NCBI RefSeq assembly: GCF_001592825.1
Contig: NZ_LTZG01000011.1
Span: 62,001 to 126,000 of the forward strand
Direction: 5' to 3'
Length of the DNA: 64,000 nucleotides
Source of the DNA: Planococcus maritimus
GTDB taxonomy: Bacteria > Bacillota > Bacilli > Bacillales_A > Planococcaceae
Under the pieces are notes generated by a model. That model was not told the DNA's origin. It ran no database searches and worked only from the letters and a program-made list of their open reading frames with translations. Shown piece by piece: positions 26,316 to 35,001 of this stretch. Numbering within the stretch: position 1 is the first letter of the stretch; every line of letters starts with the position of its first letter. The position numbers and the translations under genes were made by a program.

Positions 26316-26798
26316 TTACGGACGATAGTTCAGCGTGATGCCTTTAAGAAGATTCCGCATAAGTTGATCGCCCAACTCTTTGTAGTTCTTGTGCCCTTCT
26401 TTCCGAAGAAACGCTCCAAGTTCACCTTTGGAGACATTGATTCCGGCCAGCTTCCACAAATCGAGCAAGTCTTCGCTCGTCAGTTCCAACGCAATACGCA
26501 GTTTTTTCAAGACCAAGTTGTTAACGTGCTCCCCGCTGACTTCAGGTGGTCCGGAGTCGCCGGGTTTCGGGCCACGGTTAAACGTGATCAGACCGTTCAG
26601 GAAACGTTCCAATTGGTCATTTGCCAACGGAATATTAGGTTCTGCCCCTTCATCGTCAGGTTCCGGCGTTTTCGTTAAGATTAATGGGACATCCACCGCA
26701 TCCACTTTTTCCCCGCCGAGTGCGAAAATTTCTTTTACGTCGCTATTTTTCAAGTCCAGCGCATAACGCAACCGGATCAATACATCGTTATTGTCCAT
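26316..26798 (-). CDS. DUF1456 family protein (YehS-like)
   Basis: A 160-residue soluble protein made of two similar DUF1456 repeats: 'MDNNDVLIRLRYALDLKNSD' at the start and 'NNLVLKKLRIALELTSEDL' near 93-111, each followed by a 'F.GG' or 'W.LAG' helix and a short linker. The E. coli relative is YehS; function is unknown. A GGCAGGAGGA site precedes ATG 26798. Confidence 0.88.
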   Translation of the reverse strand: MDNNDVLIRLRYALDLKNSDVKEIFALGGEKVDAVDVPLILTKTPEPDDEGAEPNIPLANDQLERFLNGLITFNRGPKPGDSGPPEVSGEHVNNLVLKKLRIALELTSEDLLDLWKLAGINVSKGELGAFLRKEGHKNYKELGDQLMRNLLKGITLNYRP

Positions 26799-26854
26799 CT
26801 AAAAAAATCCTCCTGCCGTGTTCGATTCAAATCCTGTTCCATCATACCACAGAG

Positions 26855-26888
26855 AAATAGCGCCCCGAACCATCAGGGCGCTATTTTT
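26855..26888 (-). terminator. Terminator of the AMP-ligase gene
   Basis: AAATAGCGCCC / GGGCGCTATTT arms overlap the end of the ligase stop region; T-run follows leftward. Confidence 0.8.
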
Positions 26889-28438
26889 CAACGTTCAATG
26901 AATGTATGACGGAACCAAGTGTATTCACTGATATGCCGTTCACGCAATTGGTATTTTAAAATTTTGCCTGAAGCGTTGCGCGGCAATTCATCCGCGAAAC
27001 GGAATTTTTTCGGTGCTTTGTGAGGCGGCAAATGTTCCAGCAAGTATTCCGAAAGCGCCACTTCATCGATCGTCTCCCCTTCTTTTGGAACGATGACAAC
27101 ACCGACGATTTCGCCCCACTCTTCTTCAGGGATTCCGACAGTCGCCGCTTCCTGAATTTGCGGATGACGATTTAGCAATTGTTCAATTTCAATTGAATAG
27201 ATATTGTTTCCCGCAGAGATGATGCGGTCAGATTTTCGGTCGACGAGCGTGATATAGCCGTCTTCGTCGATTGTCGCAAGATCGCCAGTCAACAGCCAGC
27301 CATTTCGGAAGGCGGCTTCGGTTTCGTCCGGCATCTTATAATACGATTTCATGATCGTCTCGCCGCGCATGATGAATTCGCCGACTCGCCCCGGCGCGAC
27401 GTCATTCATTGATTCATCGACCACTCGGACATGTGTCATATACATCGACTTACCGCCGGCGCCTTCTTTATGAGCATGCTCGCTTGGCAACAAATAAACG
27501 CCTCCCGGACCACCCTCTGTGAGAAAGCATAAATTATAAAATTGTTCGTGACCGAAGAATTTCATCGCACGTGCTACCAGGCCGCTTGGCATCGGGTCTG
27601 TCCCGTACATGCATTTACGAATCGTCCCAAGGTCGTACGTGCTCTCCGGTGCTTCCATCAATGCATGGTACATATCCGGCAACCCGAAAAACACCGTACA
27701 GCCGTCCTGTTGAATGGCTTCCAATACATCCCTGGTCGCGAAGTCGCGCAAGATGGTTTGTGGCACGCCGAGTATGACGCCAGTCACTAAAAATAAATTC
27801 AGCTGGGAAGGATGGAAAAACGGTGCAGCATGAAGCAAGCGGTCATCATGATTGACACCGGTCCCGAGGATGAAAGAGGTGCTGACATTGACGATTCGCT
27901 GATGGTCAAAAAGTGCTCCTTTCGGTGGGCCGGTCGTTCCTGAAGTATAGAGGATTTCAGCATCGTCATCCGGCAAGATGTCGATGCCAGGTTCCGTGCG
28001 ATCATTATCCAGCATTTCGTCCCAGCTCAGATGGGCTTGCTCTTGCGCTTTCGGGTAGACGACTACTTGATGCAGCAGCTCCTCCGATTCCTTTGCTTCC
28101 GCCACTAAGCTTTCAAACTCCTGATCGCAAAACACATAGGCCGCATCCGACTGACCGAAGAGATATCCCGCTTCCTCAGCATTTAGCCTGTAATTGACTG
28201 GGACGACGACGCCCCCTGCCTTCAATGCCGCAAAAAATGCTATGACGTAAGCATCCGAATTCTTCATGAATAGCGCGACTTTCTCGCCTTTTGAAATCCC
28301 TTCACGTACTAAAGCGTTCGCCAAGCGATTCACTTCCGCGTTTAATTCCTGATACGTATAGGATTTCCCCTCAAAATTCAATGCAACTAAATCAGGCTGA
28401 CGCGTCGCGTTCATCGTCAAAGACGTGGTAATGTTCAT
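26888..28438 (-). CDS. AMP-dependent acyl-CoA synthetase/ligase
   Basis: A 516-residue ANL-superfamily enzyme, activating a carboxylic acid with ATP and joining it to CoA. The AMP-binding loop 'YTSGTTGPPKG' is at 164-174; 'LTGDLATID' and 'DRKSDRIISAGNNIYSIEIE' mark the C-terminal hinge, and 'NASGKILKYQL' carries the catalytic Lys. Length fits long- or medium-chain fatty-acid CoA ligases. AAAGGAGGAATGG precedes the ATG. A perfect palindrome sits upstream at 28498. Chain length of the acid cannot be told. Confidence 0.88.
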   Translation of the reverse strand: MNITTSLTMNATRQPDLVALNFEGKSYTYQELNAEVNRLANALVREGISKGEKVALFMKNSDAYVIAFFAALKAGGVVVPVNYRLNAEEAGYLFGQSDAAYVFCDQEFESLVAEAKESEELLHQVVVYPKAQEQAHLSWDEMLDNDRTEPGIDILPDDDAEILYTSGTTGPPKGALFDHQRIVNVSTSFILGTGVNHDDRLLHAAPFFHPSQLNLFLVTGVILGVPQTILRDFATRDVLEAIQQDGCTVFFGLPDMYHALMEAPESTYDLGTIRKCMYGTDPMPSGLVARAMKFFGHEQFYNLCFLTEGGPGGVYLLPSEHAHKEGAGGKSMYMTHVRVVDESMNDVAPGRVGEFIMRGETIMKSYYKMPDETEAAFRNGWLLTGDLATIDEDGYITLVDRKSDRIISAGNNIYSIEIEQLLNRHPQIQEAATVGIPEEEWGEIVGVVIVPKEGETIDEVALSEYLLEHLPPHKAPKKFRFADELPRNASGKILKYQLRERHISEYTWFRHTFIER

Positions 28439-28497
28439 CTCCCATTCCTCCTTTGTTTGTTCATGAATCTCCCCTTCTGACTGAGCGGTAGTTCTTC

Positions 28498-28511
28498 AAT
28501 ATTATAATATT
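28498..28511. promoter_or_regulatory. Possible operator or -10 palindrome upstream of acyl-CoA ligase
   Basis: AATATTATAATATT is a perfect 14-base palindrome 60 bases before the ligase start and contains a TATAAT hexamer. Short AT-rich palindromes arise by chance, so this is weak. Confidence 0.25.
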
Positions 28512-28546
28512 CTGAAAATATAGTCAATATTACAGTAATTGGAAAT

Positions 28547-28568
28547 AAAAAAGACTCTTTTCAGAGCC
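28547..28568 (-). terminator. Short terminator of 45-aa gene
   Basis: Leftward: GGCTCT, GAAA loop, AGAGTC (one G-U pair) then TTTTTT, just after the small gene's stop. Confidence 0.6.
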
Positions 28569-28581
28569 TCTCTTGTGCCAA

Positions 28582-28719
28582 CTAATTTATGGCCAAATAG
28601 ATAAGATACAAAGGAATCAATCCGAGTGCCATGTACTTGGCAACTACGAAGGTACTTATACCGAGACATTTTATTTTGGCTGTCAGTACTTCGCGGAAAT
28701 CATTGAACAATTCAGGCAT
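28582..28719 (-). CDS. Small membrane protein (45 aa)
   Basis: ATG 28719 follows AAAGGAGGG at good spacing; the longer frame from 28782 contains that site. The product starts 'MPELFNDFREVL', amphipathic, and ends in a hydrophobic helix 'YMALGLIPLYLIYLAIN'. Followed by a terminator. No family recognised. Confidence 0.6.
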   Translation of the reverse strand: MPELFNDFREVLTAKIKCLGISTFVVAKYMALGLIPLYLIYLAIN

Positions 28720-28855
28720 TACTTGGCCCTCCTTTAGGGTATAAGACCAGTATAGGCCAGCAAGCCGCCACAAGAACAGCACAAGATACTCGTTTCTGTA
28801 ACTTTTTATGGCCTCTTGCGGTCTACTCTATAGACACAAAAAGGGGGCGAACCCA

Positions 28856-29317
28856 ATGAAGCAAAAAGCCGGAACTAGTTGGTTCATGCTAATCGTGGCT
28901 CTTTTAATGCTCGCTTCGTGCGGTACAGAAAGCGACAATCTACCGGAAGATCCGGATACAGGGGGCGAGATCATCGAAGGTGAAGTCACATCAACAATCG
29001 AAGAAATGGACAATGGAAACTACCGTTATACCGTAAAAAACGATACACAAGAGCTCGTGACGTTCAACTTTACGAGCGGACAGCGCTACGATTTTACCTT
29101 AACTGACGAACAGGGCATCGAAGTATTCCGCATGTCTTCCGTCAGCATGTACACTCAAGCGCTGGGTGAAGAAAACTTATCCCCTGGCGAAGAGCTTCAA
29201 TACGATATTCAAGTGCCAGCAGCCAATCTCGAACCTGGCACTTACACGCTTGAAGTATGGATGACATCGACAGAAGGCACAAATTATCCAGCGGAAATTG
29301 AGCATACGATCGAATAA
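28856..29317 (+). CDS. Lipoprotein with BsuPI-type domain
   Basis: A 153-residue lipoprotein: signal peptide with lipobox 'LMLASC' (lipid Cys-22), a short acidic linker, then a BsuPI (intracellular proteinase inhibitor) immunoglobulin-like domain over ~55-150, with 'FNFTSGQRYDFTLTDEQG' and 'LGEENLSPGEEL' as hallmarks. Despite the domain name, most exported BsuPI proteins have no shown inhibitor role. AAGGGGGCG precedes ATG 28856; the frame from 28808 contains that site. Confidence 0.85.
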   Translation: MKQKAGTSWFMLIVALLMLASCGTESDNLPEDPDTGGEIIEGEVTSTIEEMDNGNYRYTVKNDTQELVTFNFTSGQRYDFTLTDEQGIEVFRMSSVSMYTQALGEENLSPGEELQYDIQVPAANLEPGTYTLEVWMTSTEGTNYPAEIEHTIE

Positions 29318-29320
29318 CAA

Positions 29321-29353
29321 AACACCCGAACCGAATGTTGCGGTTCGGGTGTT
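29321..29353 (+). terminator. Rho-independent terminator
   Basis: AACACCCGAACC / GGTTCGGGTGTT perfect 12-base arms, three bases after the lipoprotein stop. Confidence 0.88.
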
Positions 29354-29431
29354 CTACTATGTGCCGTGATTGTTCGTTTCTCGGCTTTCACGATAGACTA
29401 AAATCATCAATTAGTTAAAAAGGAGAATCCC

Positions 29432-29950
29432 ATGGAACTTACACCCATTCCCGATCACGTGAAAGACGGGCTCGACATCCTATTTGTCGGGTTCAACCCG
29501 AGCATCCGCTCTAGTGAAACCGGCTATCATTACGCGAACCCAAACAACCGCTTCTGGAAAATCCTTTATGAATCCGGGCTGACACCCAGAAAATACGCGC
29601 CTGAAGAAAACCATGACCTACTCGAGCTCGGATACGGCTTGACCAATATCGTTCCCCGCCCGACTAAAGCAGCGGCTGATATCACCAAGGAAGAATACAA
29701 AGAAGGCGCCGAACAATTAAAACGCAAAATCGAACGTTACCGCCCGAAAGTAGTATGTTTTGTCGGCAAAGGTGTCTACCTCCAATTTAGCGGCAAGAAA
29801 TCCACTCATTGGGGCAAACAGCCAGACTCAGTCATTCCTGGTGTCATCGAATTTGTCGCTCCTTCTTCAAGTGGCCTAGTGCGGATGAAACAAGCCGAAA
29901 TCGTGGAAATTTACGAAGGTTTGCACCAATTAATTCAAAAAAGCCAGTGA
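29432..29950 (+). CDS. mug: G/U(T)-mismatch-specific DNA glycosylase, Mug/TDG family
   Basis: A 172-residue base-excision repair enzyme of UDG family 2, removing uracil or ethenocytosine from mismatches. Motif 1 'VGFNPSIRS' at 19-27 has the catalytic Asn-22; motif 2 appears as 'APSSSGLVR', close to the usual 'PSSSGLNA'-type loop; 'NPNNRFWKIL' is the conserved segment between. Full family length. AAAAAGGAGAATC precedes the ATG. Single gene. Confidence 0.88.
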   Translation: MELTPIPDHVKDGLDILFVGFNPSIRSSETGYHYANPNNRFWKILYESGLTPRKYAPEENHDLLELGYGLTNIVPRPTKAAADITKEEYKEGAEQLKRKIERYRPKVVCFVGKGVYLQFSGKKSTHWGKQPDSVIPGVIEFVAPSSSGLVRMKQAEIVEIYEGLHQLIQKSQ

Positions 29951-30047
29951 CGCATTTTGATTCGCTCCTATAACCAGCCTTGATTATCCTCCCTTTGTTG
30001 CGGGTAAACAGAGAAATGAAGCACTTAGCACAAGGAGGAGATTCTAC

Positions 30048-30797
30048 ATGGCAAAAACAGCAATCATCACAGGAGGCGGCAGCGGGCTCGGGCAATCGGC
30101 CGCGTTGCGTTTGGCACAGGAAGGCATCAATATCGCAGTTGTCGACATCAGTGAAAAAGGCGGCAATGAGACGGTCGAGCAAGTGAAAGCACTTGGACCG
30201 GATGCAATCTTTATTAAAGCCGATGTCTCCAAGTCAGAAGAAGTAAAAAACTACGTTGATAAAACAATTGAACAATTTGGTTCCATCGATTATTTCTTCA
30301 ACAACGCTGGCATTTCTGGAAGCGGCAAGCCGTTTCTCGAAACGGATATTGAAGAAATCGAGCAAATCGTGGGGATCAATATGCTTGGCGCGTTATATGG
30401 CCTTCGCTACGTGGCGGAAATAATGGTGAAAAACGGTGGCGGGTCAATCGTCAATACCGCATCGAGCGCGGGTGTCATTGGACAGGATACAGTCGTCACC
30501 TATTCCGCAACCAAGCACGGCATCGTCGGCATGACTAAGTCACTGGTTGCCGAATACGCGAAAGACGGCTTACGCGTGAACGCTGTGGCTCCTGGTCCGA
30601 CTGAAACGCCGATGGTCAAAGCCTATTTTGACGCCAATCCGAAAATGAAGAAAAGTGCAGAAGAAGGCATCCCGCAACAGCGGCTTGGGACCTCTGATGA
30701 AGTCGCAGAACTTGTGGCGTTCCTACTGACTTCTAAAGCGCAATACATTAATGGCGACGTTATCCGCATTGACGGCGGCTTCACCAGCACGAAATAA
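30048..30797 (+). CDS. SDR family oxidoreductase (glucose 1-/3-oxoacyl dehydrogenase-like)
   Basis: A 249-residue classical SDR: 'GGGSGLG' at 9-15, 'NNAGISGSG' at 85-93, Ser-139, Tyr-152 and Lys-156 ('YSATK'), C-terminal 'IRIDGGFTSTK'. An Asp at the end of the second strand ('VVDIS') suggests NAD(H) preference. AAGGAGGAG precedes the ATG. Upstream, GATTAT-14 bases-GGGTAA (29985-30010) faintly resembles a SigB promoter. Closest in this window to the SDR at 41075. Confidence 0.87.
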   Translation: MAKTAIITGGGSGLGQSAALRLAQEGINIAVVDISEKGGNETVEQVKALGPDAIFIKADVSKSEEVKNYVDKTIEQFGSIDYFFNNAGISGSGKPFLETDIEEIEQIVGINMLGALYGLRYVAEIMVKNGGGSIVNTASSAGVIGQDTVVTYSATKHGIVGMTKSLVAEYAKDGLRVNAVAPGPTETPMVKAYFDANPKMKKSAEEGIPQQRLGTSDEVAELVAFLLTSKAQYINGDVIRIDGGFTSTK

Positions 30798-30801
30798 ACA
30801 A

Positions 30802-30837
30802 AAAAGGTTTCAAGGGACAATTCCCTTGGAACCTTTT
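30802..30837. terminator. Terminator between convergent SDR genes
   Basis: AAAAGGTTTCAAGGG / CCCTTGGAACCTTTT arms with one mismatch; serves both strands. Confidence 0.85.
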
Positions 30838-30838
30838 C

Positions 30839-31615
30839 TTATGCGCCGTTTCCTGCACCGCCGCATACTTTCAATACTTCGCCCGTGACATAGCTTGCAG
30901 CGGGTGATGCCAAATAAGCGACCGCTTCGCCGATATCTTCCGGCTGTCCCGGGCGTTTGATCGATTGCAGCTCGAGCGGATAATTGACGCCTTTGGTGAT
31001 GGCGGTCTCAACCGGCCCTGGCGCGACACTGTTGACGGTGATGCCGAACTCGCCGACTTCTTTTGCGACCCATTTCGTGAAAGCGATGATGCCGCCTTTT
31101 GACGCGGCATAAGCAGGGCCTGAACGCCCTTGCCGCTCGCCATCTTCGCCGTAAGAAATGGCGCCGCCCATCATGCCGGAAATCGAGCTAATGTTGATGA
31201 TGCGCCCGCTCTCTTGGTTGACCATATGCGGATAGATGGCTGCTTGTGTGAACAAGAACGTGCCGCGCAAGTTCGTCTCGATATCGCGGCTCCAATCATC
31301 GTCCGTCATATCTTTCAAGCTCAGGCGCGAAACGGTACCAGCGTTATTGACGACAATATCGATTCCGCCAAATTCCTCTACCGTTTCGTGAATTGCCCGT
31401 TCGACTTGGGCCCTGTCGCGGACATCCACTTGCAGCGCCAATACGCGGATACCTGGAAACTCCGATTCCAGCAGCTGTTGTGCATCATCGCAATCCAGGA
31501 TATCCGTCAAAACGATTGAAGCTCCCCGTTTTGCGAGTGCTTTTGCGCAGGCAAAGCCGATGCCGCGTGCACTTCCGGTAATTAGCGCCACTTGATTGTA
31601 TAATGTGTTTTCCAT
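30839..31615 (-). CDS. SDR family oxidoreductase in acyl-CoA ligase operon
   Basis: A 258-residue classical SDR with 'GSARGIG' (14-20), 'NNAGTVSR', a Ser in 'ISSISG', 'YAASKGG' and C-terminal 'VCGGAGNGA'. An insert of ~12 residues ('AISYGEDGERQGRSG') before the catalytic Tyr is unusual for FabG. It starts 16 bases after the ligase stop with AAAGGAAG, so ligase and SDR form an operon. I infer a role in breakdown or conversion of the acyl-CoA made by the ligase, under the TetR regulator at 33352. Confidence 0.87.
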   Translation of the reverse strand: MENTLYNQVALITGSARGIGFACAKALAKRGASIVLTDILDCDDAQQLLESEFPGIRVLALQVDVRDRAQVERAIHETVEEFGGIDIVVNNAGTVSRLSLKDMTDDDWSRDIETNLRGTFLFTQAAIYPHMVNQESGRIINISSISGMMGGAISYGEDGERQGRSGPAYAASKGGIIAFTKWVAKEVGEFGITVNSVAPGPVETAITKGVNYPLELQSIKRPGQPEDIGEAVAYLASPAASYVTGEVLKVCGGAGNGA

Positions 31616-31631
31616 GCAGATTTCTTCCTTT

Positions 31632-33197
31632 CTATTCAGCCAGCTTCTTCAATTCAATTTCTTTCAGTTTGTGTTTTTGGATTTTGCCGACGGACGTACG
31701 CGGGAAATCTTCGACAAACTCGATGGCGGATGGCACTTTGAATTTGGCCAACTGCCCTTTGCAATAATCAATTACTTCCTGTTCGGTTGCCGTTTGCCCT
31801 TGCTTCAGGATGACGAAGGCTTTTAATGCTTCGTCATGCATCGCATCCGGGATCCCGATGACAATTGCTTCATAGACGGCAGTGTACTCCATGATGACAT
31901 TTTCCACTTCGCTCGCTGCAACATTCTCGCCGGCGCGTTTAATCATGTCTTTTTGGCGGTCGACAAAATAATAGAAGCCATCCTCCGATTTGCGTGCCTT
32001 GTCTCCCGTATGGAGCCAGCCGTTTTGCAAAGTTTGATTGGTCGCTTCCGGATTATTGTAATAGCCTTTCATAAGGGTTTTTCCGGGAATGCCTTCAAGC
32101 AAAATCTCTCCCGGATCCCCGTCCGGCACTTCATTGCCTTCTTCATCGATCAGCTTGATGCGCGATTCAGCGATCGGTTTGCCGATGCTTGTATTGTCTT
32201 TAGTGCCTTGCAATGGATTCATCAAGGGCGGCGCAACCGTTTCTGTCATGCCGTAAATCTGGTATAGCGAAGTATTATAGCGCTGTTCAAACGCCTTCAA
32301 TTCTTCAGTAGTCACCGACTGGGCGAAAATGACGGCACGCAGCTTATTAATGCGCTCCTCTTCAGCGTATGGCTGCGCGAGGATCATTCGGATGGGCGCA
32401 GCGAAGAGCGAACCGAGCGTTGCACCTAAACGCTGGACTTGGCGCCCATAGCGGCTTGCGCTGAAGCGTTCCGTGATGGCGACACTGCCTCCCGCAACCA
32501 AACTCGGCATGATCATATAATACTGGCCGTTGCCATGGAACATCGGCAAGACGACAAGCGCACGGTCTTTTTCCGTAAAGCCGATATGCTCCGCTACAAT
32601 GCGTCCCGTGTAAATATAATTGGCATGCGTAATGAGGCAGCCTTTCGGTTTTGACGTGGTGCCGGAAGTGTACAAAATCGCTGTCACGTCTTCCGTATGG
32701 ATTTCCGTTTCCGGCACTTCACCTGAAAATTCCGCAATCATTTTGTTAACGCTTTCAAATTTACCCGGTTCATCCGTCCGCGCCAGGATAATCTGCCGGA
32801 GCTTCGGGAGATTTTTTTGGATGGATTTAAACTTCTCGATGTATTCCGGTTCCGTAATGAGCAGGACCGATTCCGAATGGCCGATTAAATAGTCCATTTC
32901 CGCCGCAGCCGACAAAATATTGGTCGGGACCATGACGGCTCCGAGCTTTGCAAGGGCAAACCAGCAGACGACAAATTCCGCGGAGTTCGGCAAATGAAGC
33001 GTCACTTTATCGCCTTTGCGGATGCCGCGTTCAAAAAGCGCGCCGCTGAATTGTTCGACTCGCTCCAAAAATTCGCCGTAGCTGTATTGTGTCACTTCCT
33101 CTGTATTATCCTCGAACACCAGAAATGGCTGTGCGCTTCGCTTTTTACATTGTGCCATTAAGAGGTCGATCAATGTCTGTTCCGCTATCAAAATCAT
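31632..33197 (-). CDS. AMP-dependent acyl-CoA ligase (carnitine/crotonobetaine-CoA-ligase-like)
   Basis: A 521-residue ANL enzyme. 'LYTSGTTSKPKG' is the AMP loop (about 173-184); 'YGMTETVAPPL' and 'LHTGDKA' follow in normal order; 'TSVGKIQKHKL' holds the catalytic Lys near the end. Similar to CaiC-type and other short-acid CoA ligases; substrate unknown. Start placed at ATG 33197 after GAGAGGATG; ATG 33227 would begin inside the first operator. First gene of an operon with the SDR, controlled from tandem TetR-like operators at 33226-33262. Confidence 0.88.
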   Translation of the reverse strand: MILIAEQTLIDLLMAQCKKRSAQPFLVFEDNTEEVTQYSYGEFLERVEQFSGALFERGIRKGDKVTLHLPNSAEFVVCWFALAKLGAVMVPTNILSAAAEMDYLIGHSESVLLITEPEYIEKFKSIQKNLPKLRQIILARTDEPGKFESVNKMIAEFSGEVPETEIHTEDVTAILYTSGTTSKPKGCLITHANYIYTGRIVAEHIGFTEKDRALVVLPMFHGNGQYYMIMPSLVAGGSVAITERFSASRYGRQVQRLGATLGSLFAAPIRMILAQPYAEEERINKLRAVIFAQSVTTEELKAFEQRYNTSLYQIYGMTETVAPPLMNPLQGTKDNTSIGKPIAESRIKLIDEEGNEVPDGDPGEILLEGIPGKTLMKGYYNNPEATNQTLQNGWLHTGDKARKSEDGFYYFVDRQKDMIKRAGENVAASEVENVIMEYTAVYEAIVIGIPDAMHDEALKAFVILKQGQTATEQEVIDYCKGQLAKFKVPSAIEFVEDFPRTSVGKIQKHKLKEIELKKLAE

Positions 33198-33225
33198 CAA
33201 CATCCTCTCTCGTCTTGTCAATTCC

Positions 33226-33262
33226 ATAGACCGCAGTCTATAATCTATAGACTATAGTCTAT
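33226..33262. promoter_or_regulatory. Tandem palindromic operators for the divergent TetR regulator
   Basis: Two 16-base palindromes of the form ATAGAC-N4-GTCTAT occur at 33226-33241 (centre CGCA-like) and 33247-33262 (ATAGACTATAGTCTAT), 21 bp centre to centre, about two helical turns. They lie just upstream of the ligase start and 90 bp upstream of the TetR gene, where the promoters must be. Confidence 0.8.
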
Positions 33263-33351
33263 TGAACTCAATAGAACTTTGTCAATCGTTTTCAAATAAT
33301 TCAGTCTAATAGTGGTTCTTGAAATAGAACGACTGGCAGAAAGGAGCCATT

Positions 33352-33942
33352 ATGACGAGCAGACAGGAAAAAGCGACCGCAACAAAACAACGCATCCTCC
33401 GTACCGCGCTGGCATTGTTCAGCGAAAAGGGATTTGACCGGGTATCGGTAGATGAAATCGTCCGGAAAAGCGCAACTTCCAAAGGGGCATTCTATGGGCA
33501 TTTCACGACCAAATACGATATCTTTCTTGAAAAGTTCAAGGAAATCGACCAATTCTACCGCGATTTCCAGGACAGCCTGCCAGAAGACTTGCCGGCAGAG
33601 CAGAAAATCCGCAAACTCGCCACAGTACAAATGGCGTATTTGCGAGATGAGCTCGGGCGCGACGGCATCCGTGCACTGTATGCCTATGCACTCACGCCTT
33701 CTGTCGATAATTATTTGTCCGACACGGAACGCCCGCTTTACACCATTCTCGAACAAATGGTATCTGAAGGGCAGGCGCACGGCGAATTGAGCCCCTCTGT
33801 CTCATCCGGGCGGCTTGCATTGTTATTGTCCCGCAGTATGCGCGGTACGCTTTACGACTGGGCAATCTTCGACGGCGACTTTGATTTGACGGGTGAAATT
33901 GACGGCTGGCTGGAATTGTTGTTCAGCGGAATCCGGAAGTAG
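33352..33942 (+). CDS. TetR/AcrR family transcriptional regulator
   Basis: A 196-residue regulator with an N-terminal TetR HTH: 'KQRILRTALALFSEKGFDRVS' (split: residues ~12-32), 'VDEIVRKSATSKGAFYGHF' (~34-52). The C-terminal ligand domain (~60-196) is helical. AAAGGAGCC precedes the ATG. It is divergent from the ligase-SDR operon and very probably represses that operon and itself through the two ATAGAC-N4-GTCTAT sites; the acyl-CoA product is a plausible inducer (inference). Confidence 0.88.
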   Translation: MTSRQEKATATKQRILRTALALFSEKGFDRVSVDEIVRKSATSKGAFYGHFTTKYDIFLEKFKEIDQFYRDFQDSLPEDLPAEQKIRKLATVQMAYLRDELGRDGIRALYAYALTPSVDNYLSDTERPLYTILEQMVSEGQAHGELSPSVSSGRLALLLSRSMRGTLYDWAIFDGDFDLTGEIDGWLELLFSGIRK

Positions 33943-33947
33943 CCAAG

Positions 33948-33988
33948 AAAAAACAGGAAGAGAGCACATCGCTCCCTTCCTGTTTTTT
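33948..33988. terminator. Bidirectional terminator
   Basis: AAAAAACAGGAAG / CTTCCTGTTTTTT arms with an inner AGC/GCT stem, between tetR and ydjI. Confidence 0.88.
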
Positions 33989-33994
33989 CGCCTT

Positions 33995-34981
33995 CTATTC
34001 GACCAGCTTTTGCCCGCAGTTTGGGCAGAATTTTGCGCCGCTTACTTTCTCGCCGCAATTCGGGCAGAAGTTCGGTCCTTGTTGGCCGCCGGTGCTGCCT
34101 GAAACGCTTGATGAACTTGCGCTCGAGTTAGACGATTCTTTCTGGTCATCCATCATTTCCTTGGCGATGTTCATGCCCATCATCATGCCCGCCATATCGG
34201 AGGCTGTATTTGATCCGGATGATTTGCCCATCGCATCTGCGACAGAGATTTGCTGGTATTTTGACACGTCTCCGACCATGCCGTGTGAGGCGTTTTTATT
34301 GATCATGTCCTGGATTTCTTTCGGGTAGTTAAAGCTCATGACCTGGAAGCCAGTCACTTTCATCCCGTCGTCCATGATTTCCATGTTCAAGTCATCCTGG
34401 ATGCCCTTGCCGATTTCATGTGAATTCGACTGCAAATTGAACATGTCCTTGCCTTCCCGGGTGATCCACTTCATCAATAATTGATCGAGACGCGCCGTAA
34501 TGCGCAGTTGGACATCTTCGACCAGGTAGCTTTGTTTGACGCCGGCAACTTTATCGATCAAATTGACGTAATCGTTCACTTTAAAATGGAACGTGCCGTT
34601 CGCGCGGATGGGCATGCCGCCCGGAAGCTGCGGAGCGGGGATATTGATTGGGCTTTTCGTTCCCCATTTGACGGTAAATTCTTTCGTATTGACGAATAGC
34701 ACTTCGACCCGCATGCCGCTGTTAAAACCAAAACGGAACCCTTTCAAAGTGGACAGGAACGGCACAATCTCTGAAACGATGTCGTACTCGCCCTCTTGCT
34801 CGAAGATCCCTTCCACTTTGCCGTTGTTGAAGAAAATCGCATCCTGGCCTGGCCGAATGATTAACCGGCTGCCTTTCTTGATTTCCTTATTCGTCCACTT
34901 CCAAAAAATCATATCGTCGCGGAACTCTTCCCATTCCACCACATCTGAAAATTGATTGCCAAAAAACGCCATGTTCTTCAT
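33995..34981 (-). CDS. ydjI: YdjI-like SPFH/virion-core-type protein with C-terminal zinc ribbon
   Basis: A 328-residue protein: SPFH-like (flotillin-related) domain over ~25-240, a Ser/Gly-rich linker (~285-300), and a C-terminal zinc ribbon with two C-P-N-C-G pairs ('CPNCGEK', 'CPNCGQK'). In B. subtilis YdjI the same architecture binds PspA partners and brings the membrane-stress complex together. Last gene of the pspA-ydjG-ydjH-ydjI operon, 20 bp after ydjH. Start ATG 34981 sits very close to AAAGGAAGGA; the ATG three codons later is an alternative. Confidence 0.9.
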   Translation of the reverse strand: MKNMAFFGNQFSDVVEWEEFRDDMIFWKWTNKEIKKGSRLIIRPGQDAIFFNNGKVEGIFEQEGEYDIVSEIVPFLSTLKGFRFGFNSGMRVEVLFVNTKEFTVKWGTKSPINIPAPQLPGGMPIRANGTFHFKVNDYVNLIDKVAGVKQSYLVEDVQLRITARLDQLLMKWITREGKDMFNLQSNSHEIGKGIQDDLNMEIMDDGMKVTGFQVMSFNYPKEIQDMINKNASHGMVGDVSKYQQISVADAMGKSSGSNTASDMAGMMMGMNIAKEMMDDQKESSNSSASSSSVSGSTGGQQGPNFCPNCGEKVSGAKFCPNCGQKLVE

Positions 34982-35001
34982 TCCTTCCTTTGTTCAATCG
35001 C

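Noticed and set aside
25923..26678. 251-codon frame covering the last repeat, the small gene and the opposite DUF1456 gene
   Set aside because: It crosses a strong terminator and is antisense to a recognisable gene; composition is not protein-like.
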